Below are positions 23,091-34,045 of a stretch of 64,000 nucleotides of DNA, piece after piece (positions within the stretch are counted from its first letter, which is position 1; each line of letters begins with the position of its first letter). The stretch is from Abelmoschus esculentus. Taxonomy: Eukaryota > Streptophyta > Magnoliopsida > Malvales > Malvaceae. The notes beneath the pieces were generated by a model. It searched no databases. It was given only the letters and a program-made list of their open reading frames with translations, and was not told the origin of the DNA. Made by a program: the position numbers and the translations under genes. The stretch is from the NCBI GenBank assembly GCA_035048815.1, contig JAUCBN010000014.1:15235501-15299500 (forward strand), read 5' to 3'.

Positions 23091-24634
23091 AAACTCGAAT
23101 CAAACTCTCCATTACTCACTCGGGTGTAAGTGTGAGTTTCTAATACGGACAAAGGGATTTGTTTGACAAGTAATTATGGATGGTAATAATAATTTGTATT
23201 CTTTAATGATGTATGTAGTGTTTTTATTATAAACCTTGTAATTTGTACCTGTTGATTAGTGTTAATGGCAAAGAAATGTTTTATTTTAATGTTGTGTTCA
23301 CATGCAAACACATGTTGGTTCTTCTTAGACACATTGTACATAGATCTATTACATTGTATATTTATTGTTTGGCATTAATATTTTGATACTAATATTAATT
23401 AGGGACATTAATCATATATTAAACTAAAAGAAAAATAATTCGATGTTTATATATATTTTGAGAGGAGGATAATATTATGTATTGAGACTCAATTTATTGG
23501 AGGATTCGTTGTAAGATACTTAAATTTATTTAATTTTCACATAGTAAATAAATTTATCTTTCTTGGGTAATGAGAAATCGGTATAAATAATTACAATTCG
23601 AATCAATTTTTGATTTCTTTACAATTTTTCCTCTCAATGTAGGGTAGGGGAAAGGAGAGAAAATATCTTGAAGGCAAGATTGACGAAGTGCAGGACTGCA
23701 AGGAGACATGGGAAGAACTGCCGCTGCACATTGGGACACTGTTATTGAATCACAACATTAATTTTGGGGACCATTGTTAGAAATAAAAAAATAATCCCCT
23801 AACGGTAAAAGTATCACACAGGTCCTTGGATTATAGTGCGGATTGCGTTTTGGTCATGATATTGTTTTCTGTATTACTTACATCTGACACATTGATCGAC
23901 TAATCTGTATCATTGTCCCGATTAGTGTATTTCCGACAGAATTTGTGCATGATCAAGTTGATTATTGGAACGAAAGCCATACTTATGGCTATAAATAAGT
24001 TTTGTTATTCAAGACATGAATCTGGTTCTGCTTTTGGATTGTTTCCATGGAGATTTATGCTTTTGTGGGGTTAAGAAGAAGAAACTAGTCTTATCATTTA
24101 CTTTATTGTGAGAAAAACAACTCATTTCAGTTATTTCCCACATCCAACAACTGTTCAATCTTTTCATTACAATCTTATCAACATGAAACCATATGTTTAA
24201 ACATGTTCCCCAAATTGTTCAATGTTTAGCACTTGGACTATTAAAAAACCGGATTATTACAATGTGATACGATTCTATCTTCGGAATTTACAGAAAGAGA
24301 TAAGTAGATAACGAGATTAATCATTTTTTTAAGATTGGACCGTATCGACTGTCGTCGTCCATCTATGTCCATGGAGAAACGCTCTTCGACTGTTAAAACA
24401 GTGAAGGGAAGACGACAAGAGGGGCTTTGGATACTGAAAGTATAGAAATACAAAACGACATGGCAAAAGCTGCTTCGTGGGGTAGGGTACATATACATGT
24501 AATAACAACTAAACATACATCACAAAAGAAAAATAAAACTCCAATTCGAACTATCATACTAAACAACAGTGTTTTAACCTTGCATATCTCCAACCACTTG
24601 GATGGGGTAAGAGCAGGAGCTGACAAAGGTGTAG
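23091..24634. other. Intergenic region upstream of PRL1 relic end
   Basis: 3' flank of the Ser-rich gene, then AT-rich DNA. The piece 23640-23750 and the piece 24240-24630 are less AT-rich. The latter directly follows the stop codon of the PRL1 relic (minus strand) and could be its old 3' UTR. No gene supported. Confidence 0.55.
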
Positions 24635-25035
24635 CTAGAACCGGCGGATGTCCTTGGGTGGTTTGAAGTTTAGAGGATGAGTTTCATCTTCTTCATTTCC
24701 ACATTTTAATCGTCTTGTCGGCTTCACATGGAATCAGTGTTGTACCAAAACCACAGACTCCCATTGTCACCTTCAATAATTAACAAAGACGTATACAGAC
24801 AGAACAGAAGGCAAGTACATTATCAGCTGATGCAGAAGCAGATGCAAAAGAATGTCTGACAACAGAACGGTCGAGAAACATTAAGATCCAGAGAACAGCA
24901 ACGTAAATTCAGCAAAACCTTCGATTTCCAGATCCGTTTCTGTGCAGATAAATTTCGTGGTTAGCACAATGTGACGAGTAGGATGAAGAGCCGAGCAATA
25001 AACACCGCTCAGGGGACTACCAGATAACCTATACA
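24635..25035 (-). pseudogene. Decayed PRL1-like WD40 gene fragment (C-terminal part)
   Basis: Reading the minus strand in shifting frames gives successive pieces of the C-terminal WD40 half of PRL1, a nuclear spliceosome-associated (NTC/MAC) WD-repeat protein. In order: LSGVYCSALHP (about 24979-25020), FASASADN (about 24835-24865, with a duplicated SA pair), GDNGSLWFW (about 24755), CEADKTIKMWK (about 24710-24740), then DETHPLNFKPPKDIRRF and TAG ending at 24635. Order and spacing follow PRL1, but frames change between pieces, in-frame stops occur (TGA after MWK), and large parts between blocks are missing. No intact ORF remains, so this is a relic. I cannot tell whether it arose by retrotransposition or by duplication and decay. 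Confidence 0.8.
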
Positions 25036-25940
25036 GAAATACTACGACGTTGATAGAGATCGAACTCGTAACCTTACTAATTATATTGTAAAAATAATTA
25101 TTGATACTACAATGACGTATCATCGAATTATGATAAATTAAAATAAAATGTGAATTAGATATAATATGGTGTAATTTGATTGCAAATATACTGAAAATAT
25201 TTGGAATAACTTTTTTTTTTGTTTTTTTTATCTTTGCTATATATATTTATTAGACAAAATGAATAAAAGATTACTACTCAAGTAAAGTCTTTCCTTTTTC
25301 AATCGGTTGATGAACATACTTTTACCCATCTTTATACACTTTCATGAATATATATAGACAAGTATTAATTTTCATATATCTTGAAAACCTTTTTTATAAA
25401 CAACTCTGATTAAGATTTTGTTTAATCTAAAGTTTAAATTAAAATTTAGGAGTAAGAAAATTTAATAAATTGTTTAAATGGTTAAATATATATATTTATA
25501 TTATTCTCTTTTTATCTTAGTATAAATCCTAATATTTGTCTTTAAATATAATATTTTTAATCATAAATATAATCGTATATAAATAGTCAGAAAAAGTTGA
25601 AGTTGAACGACCTACATCTCACTTACTTTTGAGGTATAAATCGTCTGACTTTTTATTGTATCTTTTTTGGACGTTCACATTTTAAATTAGTGAGTTTAAG
25701 GTTTAAAGGTAGGTTTTAAAGAATCAAAAGTATGATATATTTTTTAAGAGTAAGATTTTAGGTTTAAGATATAAAAATTAGAGTTAAATATTAAAATTTA
25801 AATTTAAAAAATTAAAGTATAACTGAAAAAAAGATATAATTAAAAAAGCATAAGATTTTTACTTGTATTTTTTATTCCTCATAATTTTTTTAGGGAAGTT
25901 CCTCTCAAATTAAAAACAAAATCACTTGGTAATCACAACA
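25036..25940. other. AT-rich intergenic region
   Basis: No gene seen. Contains an AT-rich stretch with a T-rich run (25210-25230) and the presumed promoter of the small membrane-protein gene. Confidence 0.65.
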
Positions 25941-26294
25941 ATGTTGCAAGAACGACAAGGCGGCGGTGCACCCCACGGCGTAATACTAGTTGTAGTTATA
26001 TTTATCGTGGTGTTAGCGCCGTTCCTAACCGGCGAATCCATAACCGAAGCCATTTCAGAGCTACTGACTCCACTTGGTCTTCTCCTTTTGCCCATCCTCC
26101 TCCTCCTCGCAATCCAGTTCCTTTCCTCCGACCGTGGCTCCTTTGTCTCCGCCGTATTCTCCACCGGCGAACCAGACACCATCCACCGTCTCAATGGCTC
26201 ACCTGTCGGCGTCGCACTCTTTCTTCTCCTCGTCTTGTTCTTGCTTTACTATCGCGTTTCCATCTTCGGCGGTGGCGGTGAGTCTGACGATTGA
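25941..26294 (+). CDS. Small membrane protein, unknown function
   Basis: Single-exon gene of 117 aa. After a short hydrophilic N-terminus (MLQERQGGGAPH) come three hydrophobic stretches: about residues 13-30 (VILVVVIFIVVLAPFL), 42-60 (LTPLGLLLLPILLLLAIQFL) and 89-105 (VGVALFLLLVLFLLYY). The tail is glycine- and acid-rich (FGGGGESDD). It resembles small uncharacterised plant membrane proteins; no known domain recognised. Codons are C/G-richer than flanking DNA, which supports a real gene. Start is the first ATG; the open frame upstream begins without an ATG. Confidence 0.75.
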   Translation: MLQERQGGGAPHGVILVVVIFIVVLAPFLTGESITEAISELLTPLGLLLLPILLLLAIQFLSSDRGSFVSAVFSTGEPDTIHRLNGSPVGVALFLLLVLFLLYYRVSIFGGGGESDD

Positions 26295-26864
26295 CAAGAT
26301 CAATATCACAAACTCAGAGGCTTTTTTCATGTTATTCGACGCTGTGGGGGATCGGATTCCGATGATCAAAAGTCCCGTCGCCGGTAATGAAAGTATTTGG
26401 TATCGTCGAGATTATTTTCCCCGTTTTTTTCTTGTGATCAAAGATTTATACGTATTATGGAGCAATCTGGGGCATTTTTGTTATGTTTGAATGAAACATC
26501 TCTTTCTTTGTATACGTAATATTTTTCTTTTTGTCTTTGAACAACTGTTGGTTAAGAACGGTAGTTGCGGTGGTTATCTCGACGGAGACACGGTGGTTGG
26601 TACGATGATGCAGCGACAGCTCAGTCTCAACTCTTTTTGTCGTTTTATTCTCTTTGGCTATTGATTTAGTTATCGACACACACAAACACAATATTATGTG
26701 AAATGTTTAAAAATTATATTACAAATTTAGAAATACAAGATTATTAAACATTAAAAAATATAAAAATAAATTATTAATAAAAATATAAAAAATTAAATTA
26801 TATTAGAAATTTAAAATTTTAAAACCCAAATCATACTTGATCTTGATCTGCATCTTCTTCCTGA
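26295..26864. other. Tail-to-tail spacer between membrane protein gene and USP gene
   Basis: Convergent spacer holding the 3' flanks of both neighbours. The first half (to about 26680) is less AT-rich and may be the 3' UTR of the membrane-protein gene. No further gene supported. Confidence 0.6.
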
Positions 26865-27769
26865 TTAGGTCTTGGGCTTCTTCACAATCATTACAGAACA
26901 GTGAGCATGGTGAGCACAGTAATCACTTACGCTGCCCAAAACAGCCCTGCATAATTCAAAATATTCGATATTATTATCGCAATAATTTTAAAAATTATTA
27001 TTATGTGATATCTTCTATAATTCGAGTTCATATCTTCAAGCATAAATAATATAAAATTTTAAAATATTTTAAAAAATAATTTTAAATTATGTATTTAAAG
27101 ATCGATAGATCGAACCGTGACGATTTTAGTCTATACCTCTTCATAGGACCATATCCATGGCTTCCTACAACCAGTACCGATGCTTGGTGTTTGTCAACAG
27201 CTTCACATAGCACATTTCTTGGATCGCCTTCTATGACATCAATATCCACCTCCTTCACCTGCATGGCATTAATTATAAAAAAAATCAAATATTAATTAAG
27301 ATTTATAATACTATAATCAAATAAAAAGGGTTAAAATGATCATGATTACTGATTTTTTATTGCACAACTCCTTCACTTTCTCGGTAATTCTTGAGGCTGC
27401 CTTCTTTAAATCAATCTCCATCATCGGTATAATCTCTGCAGTTGCTGCATTTATAAAGTTTCATGATAAGTAAATTCCAATATGAAAAATATACAGGGAA
27501 TATCTATTCGAATAATGTATGTTGAAGTGTCTATGAATCGAGTTAATTAAATTTATGTATGCAACAAATGAAGAAGTGTATTCGATATTACCGGGTCCGG
27601 CGAGTTGAAGGATCGATACCGGTACGGGTCGGGCGTGGACGACAATGAGGTGGAAAGGTTGGACAGATCCGAATGGTGCAAATAAGTGATCGAGGGTCCA
27701 TTCCAAGGCATACATGCTGTGTGCACTATCGTCCATTGCTATCAACATGACCTGTTTCCCCGACGCCAT
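26865..27769 (-). CDS. Universal stress protein (UspA domain)
   Basis: Plant universal stress protein, about 158 aa, likely soluble, ATP-binding type. Exons 27592-27769, 27350-27444, 27137-27258 and 26865-26946; phases close. The start MASGKQVMLIAMDDS matches the usual USP beta-1 strand with its Asp, followed by YALEWTLDHL. The C-terminal nucleotide-binding signature G-x2-G-x9-G-S is complete across the last junction: GSHGYGPMKRAVLGS, then DYCAHHAHCSVMIVKKPKT. Exon 2 has two possible acceptors 9 nt apart (27444 or 27435), both in frame; the first fits homologues better. An in-frame upstream ATG at 27853 would add 28 residues and is less likely because homologues begin near MASG. Divergent from the TOG gene at 28333. 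Confidence 0.9.
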
Positions 27770-28332
27770 CTTTACCACCTTCAAAGCTAAAAAAACTTTT
27801 TTTCTTTTACAACTTTTAGTTCTGCAACAATAAATGGAATTGAATGAGTTCATGGTTTGGTTTTTAACATGTCTTGATGAGGTTGTTGCGGCCAAGGACT
27901 CGGTTTCGGAATAGTTAAAGATATTTTTTTGATTTAATTAATTTAAAATTTTTAAATTTGATTTAATCGGATAATCGCCCCTAAATAAATTTAATGTAAA
28001 ATAGTAACTCAACTATTAAAAATTATCCTAGTTTAATCAAATTGTGTGCATTTCTTTTGCTACAATACGTGTCCTATCAGATGTGGAAAAGAGTGTACAG
28101 ACAAATACAATACAACTGGGTATAGGATATCATTACCACTGCTATAGATGCGACCGTTGAGAACTTTATAAAAAGGAAAGCCCAATGTCTCTTTTCCGCT
28201 TTCTTCAAATATTTAAATTCTGAAACGTTCTTCGCGTTACCCATATCAATCTCATTTCTTTTAAATTCATCCGAAATTTACAGCAAAAAATATTTTAAAA
28301 AATCAACATTGTTTTCAGATTTCATAGCAAAA
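27770..28332. promoter_or_regulatory. Head-to-head promoter interval (USP / TOG gene)
   Basis: The 563 bp between divergent start codons must carry both leaders and promoters. It includes CTTTATAAAAAGG (about 28163-28175), a reasonable TATA box for the plus-strand gene about 165 bp before its ATG. No clear TATA was seen for the minus-strand gene. Confidence 0.5.
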
Positions 28333-29570
28333 ATGGCGTTGAGACCCATTGATAATGCACTCCCGGCCATATCAGAAAGACCCAAGAAACAAGCCAAAGC
28401 GCCGATTCCAATTCAAACCCAGAAAAAACCGTCAGATTTTGGTGTCGCCGATGACGTGAATAAGGCTCATTTACCACCACCTGCAGAGGCTTCCATTGAC
28501 TACATATCTTCCGAGAATCTCAAGCCCTTTGAAGACCCAGAATCCAAAATCCAAGTAATTCCCATTTTCACTTACACTAGATGTAAAACCCTGTTTCAGA
28601 TTCATGTTTCTTACTGTTTTTTCGGTGTAAAATTTCAGAGCATAGTTGAGGGGTTAGAATCAAAGGATTGGGTTCAAGTCTGCGAGTCATTGAATGACGC
28701 TCGGAGTTTATCTTTATATCACTCCACACTGCTGCTTCCAATCTTGTAAGATTATCAAAAAATTCGAATCTTTTGGTGGTGGATTCTGTTATGCTGATAA
28801 AGTGTTTGTGATTATGACAGAGAGAAGGTAATATGTGTAGTTGTAAAGGCAATGAGTAACCCAAGAAGTGCCCTTTGTAAGACCTCGATTATGGCTGCTT
28901 CGGATATCTTCAAGGCATTTGGTGAAAAATTGCTCGATTTCACTGATTCTGATGCGTTTGATCGATTGGTGAGTACCCACTACCCAGTTCTCTTTTGAGG
29001 TTTCTTATTTCCCGTTTTGAGTTCTTGAAATGGTGTGTTAAATTTATGGTTTGGTTTACAGTTACTGCAATTGTTACTAAAAGCTTCTCAAGACAAGAAA
29101 TTTGTATGTGAAGAAGCAGATAGGTCTCTGAAAGCAATCGCTAACTCCATTGCTCCTTTGCCGCTGCTCAAGAAGCTAGGCGGATATGTTAACCATCGCA
29201 ACCTCAGAGTCAGAGCTAAAGCTGCCGTTTCCGTTTCAAACTCCATTTCCAAGATGGTAATAAACAATTATAAAACGTGTTGTGAACATTGTCTCAATCG
29301 TTGGACATTATAATCATATATAATTATCAATTGCAGGGTGCGGAAGAAATGAAAGCGTTCGGGTTCATTACACTGCTTCAACTGGCTGCAGATTTGTTAA
29401 ACGATCGACTCTCTGAGGCCAGAGAAGCAGCAAGAAGCATTGTGTTTTTTGTATACAAGGCGTTCCCTGAAAATGGAGATGACAATCCAGATGAGGCTTG
29501 GCAAAGCTTTTGCCTGACAAGTTTGTCACCCATTCAAGCTCAGTCCATGATCAAAGTTATCTCATCTTAG
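28333..29570 (+). CDS. TOG/ARM-repeat protein
   Basis: 301-aa protein, exons 28333-28554, 28639-28745, 28821-28968, 29062-29256 and 29337-29570; every junction is GT-AG and in phase. After a basic, proline-rich N-terminus of about 60 residues (ALPAISERPKKQAKAPIP) comes an all-helical HEAT/ARM-type region: IVEGLESKDWVQVCESLNDAR, VICVVVKAMSNPRSALCKTSI, FVCEEADRSLKAIANSI and LRVRAKAAVSVSNSI. This arrangement is that of a single TOG-like domain as in CLASP and TOGARAM-type microtubule proteins, so a microtubule-linked role is a reasonable inference but not proven. The start ATG follows a short leader; the open frame upstream lacks another ATG. Confidence 0.85.
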
Positions 29571-30099
29571 TAGAGTTCTTAGAGTAAAAGTTTTAGCAGC
29601 AGCTCACAAGGTTGTTGTAGAAAGCTAGGGTTCATGTAGTTGCTGTCTTTACATGATTTGGCCATTAACACATTCTCTGTAATGTGGAATAACTCATCCT
29701 CTGTTATTTCTTCATAAAACTAAATGAAAGTAGACCAAATTCCATTGATCTTTAAAGCTAATTCCATAATAACTCAGATTTGGATATCAAATATCAATTA
29801 CAGTTATTTCTAATAGGGAACTTCAGACATCCCCACAAGTAATCAGAGCATAAAAATCTGGAAATTCTTCTGGAAAAATTAATTAATCGAACAATCGAAA
29901 TGGTAACAAAATTTTTGAGACAGTACTTTGCAACCACTACAACTGTCGGCAATTGATGTCGATGTGGTAATTCGCTCACTCTGGCCCGACACTTCTCAGT
30001 AAGACATGTTCTGTAAGCTTGAAGAGAACCAACTGGAAGAGGCATCAAGTGTTCATCAACTGCCGGAAGCACATTGCGACTGATTTGTCCTTCCATGGC
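29571..30099. other. Tail-to-tail spacer (TOG gene / DUF3110 gene)
   Basis: 3' flanks of two converging genes. Nothing else supported. Confidence 0.65.
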
Positions 30100-32438
30100 C
30101 TATTCCGAGTTTGCAATAGAAGCGCTTTGGTTATCTTCAATCAGAGACTGCAAAGCCATCTCAACTTCGGGGAATGGTTGACCTGCATAAAGCTTAAGCT
30201 GCCCCTTCTTAACAACAATTACATCTTTGGCATGAGATTTCGCAATGTCACGAAGTTCCTGCAAATTTTCTTTCTCATATTAGTCATACGTCTTGAGTAC
30301 AGATTAAGGAAAAATGTATGGGATTAAATAGTCCTTATCCTCAATGCCAGCTAAATATGCTTGTGTCAATGAAATACCACAATAAGTTCGTACTTTTACA
30401 GACATAGGAGCAACTTCAGCACTGAAATCACCCAGATCTTCAAAGAAACATTCAAGAACATAACAGAAGTTATTGGCATCGCTGCGATCCTCAAATGCAA
30501 CAGCGCAAGAAGTTTCACTCTCTTCCTGATCCTTGGAGGATACTCGTAAGGTAAAAAGCCCTCCCAGGCCTTCCGGATCATCACCTTGACTTCGTTGCAT
30601 GAAAATTACCTGGAAACAGTTGCAAGTGCAACCCGAAACATACATACACCATTCCAATATGTCAGGCATTATAATGGTCACATGGAAAACTAAGAATAAT
30701 TGAAGGGAACTAATCATATGATAACAATTTTCGGCATCACGGCCAGAAAAAGAATTAATTATTAATAGAAGTGCCAAAGTTGCAGTTACATACTAGGACA
30801 TAAGGAAGTTTCAGCCACCAGGGTTCAGTTTTAATGTCTGATTGGTTAACCTTCACTTTGTCGGCTTGTGGCTTATTTCTAACATCTCTTGTTTCTGAAG
30901 TACGCAGGGAAGCGCGCTTATCAGATTTGGTTTTAGCTTCCTGGTTCTCTTTCCTAAACACCTTCGGGTTCTGCGTATTCAAATCTCTCGACTTCGTTGA
31001 TTTCATAATTTCAGGAGATAATCTTCCTTCACTGCTCTCTGAACCAGCACTAGAAATTTAACAAATAACCAATGATTGCAAAGAGCTCAATAAAACTATA
31101 AACTCGAATTCAACAGATCGCAGAAGGTAACAAATTTATACAAAATTATAAAGAAATAGTTAGAAACAAAATTTGTATGGCAGCATCATTCTTAACAGTC
31201 CTATTTCTTTCGGTTTGATTTCACATTTCAAATATGAATAATGCTGCAATCTAGTTAACTACAATACTTTATTCAAGAACAATCAGCAAATTTTGAAAAA
31301 TCAGGAGACATTTGAACTTCAAACTACTACTAATAAGTCATGAATTGCAATGATTATCGAAAAAGATATCGAACCTTGTATTACTGTGCAACAATCCTAA
31401 TTTCTCCTCCTCAATCTTCTCTCTATCACACGGCAAAGAATCCGAACTTTGACTTACTACCGTCTTTCCATCATCCACTTCTTCAATCCCAGACACACTA
31501 GGAGCTATACTGTTATTATTGCTCGATTTACTACCATTCTTTAAACCGGGAAAACCTTTTGCGCCATCTCTCGAACTCATTTCAGGCCCTCTGAATTTAA
31601 ACTTCTTCTTCACAAACAGCTTTTTATTCACATCTTTTGCATCTTCACCGTCCTTTAACTTATCCAACAAACCCGTATATGACCCCGGAAAGCTCTCTCT
31701 CTTGGAATTCAATTTCTTCTCTAACTTATTCAATCTAGCACCGATCTCCTTTTCAATCCCAATTCTCGACTTAGAACTCAAAGCTTCATCAAGCATATCT
31801 CCTTCTTCATCACTGTTTTTCGATTCTTTTTTCTCGATTTCCCGTGCTTCCCTAGCCATGGCTCTAATTTCTTTAACCTTTTCATCCAATTCAGATTCAT
31901 CAAAATAAAGCACAGTTCTAGAACTTGATACAAATTTTCCATTATTAGCAAATTTACCATTTTTACTTCTATTATCCCTCTGGAAACCATTCAAGTTCCC
32001 ATCTTTATCCTGAGAATTCCGATTTCCCGTCATCCAAACAGCAACTAATGTTTGAAACACAAAAATTCCAACAAAACCAAACCCAAATTTCAAAACGGAA
32101 TGAGCTGAAAGTTTACCAAAAACGCCAATGTTTTCTCCTGTAACACCCGATGACTCGGAAACCTGAAATTCTTCAACTTTATCGATTTCTTCAGAGGGAG
32201 GCTCGAAAACGACGACGTCGAGTGGTTTAGTTTGGGGCGGAGATTCTAATGGGGTTATGGGATCGGCGGGAGTGGAAGAAGGGAAAGGTTTAGTGAGGGT
32301 TTTGAGGATTTTGGGGCGCAAATAATTTTTACGCTTTTTGTGCTTAGAGGGAAATGGAGTGGAAAGAGAGGAACAAAGGAGTGGCTTTAGTGAAAGCTTG
32401 GGAACGGAGGAGAGTGTGAAGGAGACCGCACCCGCCAT
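30100..32438 (-). CDS. Probable plastid protein with C-terminal DUF3110 domain
   Basis: 564 aa, exons 31375-32438, 30794-31049, 30394-30609 and 30100-30258. The N-terminus is Ser/Thr/Lys-rich and lacks acidic residues for about 60 residues, as chloroplast transit peptides do. One membrane segment at about 116-135 (LKFGFGFVGIFVFQTLVAVW) is followed by a long charged, lysine/glutamate-rich middle with coiled-coil character (KVKEIRAMAREAREIEKKES). The last two exons encode IFMQRSQGDDPEGLGGLFTL and VAFEDRSDANNFCYVLECFFED, recognisable as the DUF3110 family shared with cyanobacteria, then a KGQLKLYAGQPFPEVEMAL tail. Function of the domain is unknown to me. The cyanobacterial relation plus transit-like N-terminus supports a plastid membrane location. 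Divergent from the Toc159-type gene. Possibly an essential embryo gene in other plants, but I could not confirm that. Confidence 0.82.
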
Positions 32439-34045
32439 GGATTTTCACGGCGGAGCTCGAAAGAGGCGAGTGAGACAAGACAGACAATCGAAGAGCTGAG
32501 GAAATTTGTATACTTTTGTTGGTTTTAGAATTTTCCTATTTTCAAGCCGCCATTGAAGCCCAATACAAAGCTATGTTTTTTTTTTTCCAGACCAGTAGGC
32601 CTAAAGCTAAGTTCTCGAGGTTTCGTTGTTGCCTTCGGCCCAATTCTAAAGCATTCATTTTTACATCGAACGATTCGTTCGAGTTTCAAAAAATTTTAAA
32701 AAACATATATCAAATTATAAATATTAATTAATTAATTAATTAAAGTTTAAATATTTAATTAATACAATATTAATATTTTTAAAAAATTAATTAAAATATT
32801 CTAAAATTTAAACACTTATTTAAAAACTTGAAGTTTATTAAATGATGGAATTAATCATGCAATGAATTTTAAAAAAAATCCCCATATTTAAATCCACACA
32901 ATTAGTTCCAAAAGAACAAAAAAAAAGTAAGGACCGCACATTTGGTAAGTGAGTTCTTTGGCTACAAGGTTGGAAACGTGGGGTACTAAGATGGGACAAA
33001 TGTTCGGTTAAATTATAATGTTGGTCCTTTTGTTATGTTCAATTTTAAATTTAATCATTTTGATTTTTAATTTGACTGGATTGAATCTATGTTTCCGTGG
33101 GGTATTTCTTAAAAATACACGTCAACGTATTGAGTTGGAAAGGAGAGAAGTTATATAAGAATGTAACCATAATATTTTATGACGAATAATTATTTAAGTA
33201 TGACAATAGATTAAATTTAAATTAAAATTATTAAAGTTTAAATTCTATCTAATTAAAATATATAGAATCTAAATATAAGTTTATAAATATAAATTTTAAC
33301 TAAATTTTATTTTTTGTAAAGAGATAGCTCAAAACTGTATTTTTTAAAGAATATATAAATAAGATTGGAGTTTACCTAGATTAAACTCTAGTTTTAACTT
33401 TTAAACACCCATAATATTTTTTGGATAAGTTAAACTTTTATTCATCTAAAGTAACCATCCACATCCATCAACTGAACTTTCTATATATTAAAGTCTATAT
33501 GTTTTGAACTTCTATATGAATTAAATTCGAAGTAGATCCTGATAAAATCTATATCCTACTCATATCCTATTAAGTCTTAAATATTTTTTATATTTAAATT
33601 TAAAATTTTTAATTATATATATTTTTTATTTTAAATCGAATCAAATCAGACTAGATTATCATCTCTAATTTGAACTAATTAACCGCGTTATAAAAGTAGA
33701 AGACCAAATTATGTAATATTAAAATATAAGGACTTAAATACAAATATGGTCATAGAAGATGGACTAGACTCAAAATTTATGTTTTTTAGCCTATAATTTA
33801 CCCATCCAAAATATTTTGTCTCTTCTAAGTTCTAACCCTCTTCGCGCTTTCCACACCAAAAACAACCTAAAACCCTACCATCATCGAAACAAAACAGAAG
33901 CGGTCTGAGATATGATTATCAGTTTATCACAATCCAAGGAAAAAAAATAAAAAATAAAATAAAAGGTCCCCATTTTGTTCACTCTTTATCTCTTCTGCAG
34001 CCATTTTTTTCTCTCGAAGAAAACAGACAACAAGAGCTCAATTCC
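32439..34045. promoter_or_regulatory. Head-to-head interval between two plastid-protein genes
   Basis: 1.6 kb between the DUF3110 gene and the Toc159-type gene. It contains an (ATTA)n microsatellite near 32723-32743 and otherwise AT-rich DNA. No clear TATA box for either gene, in keeping with TATA-less plant housekeeping promoters (inference). Confidence 0.5.
32723..32743. repeat. (ATTA)n microsatellite
   Basis: About five uninterrupted copies of the tetranucleotide ATTA/TTAA in the divergent promoter interval. Confidence 0.9.

Noticed and set aside
24427..24666. 79-residue plus-strand open frame over the PRL1 relic end
   Set aside because: It is antisense to the recognisable PRL1 C-terminal codons and shows no feature of its own.
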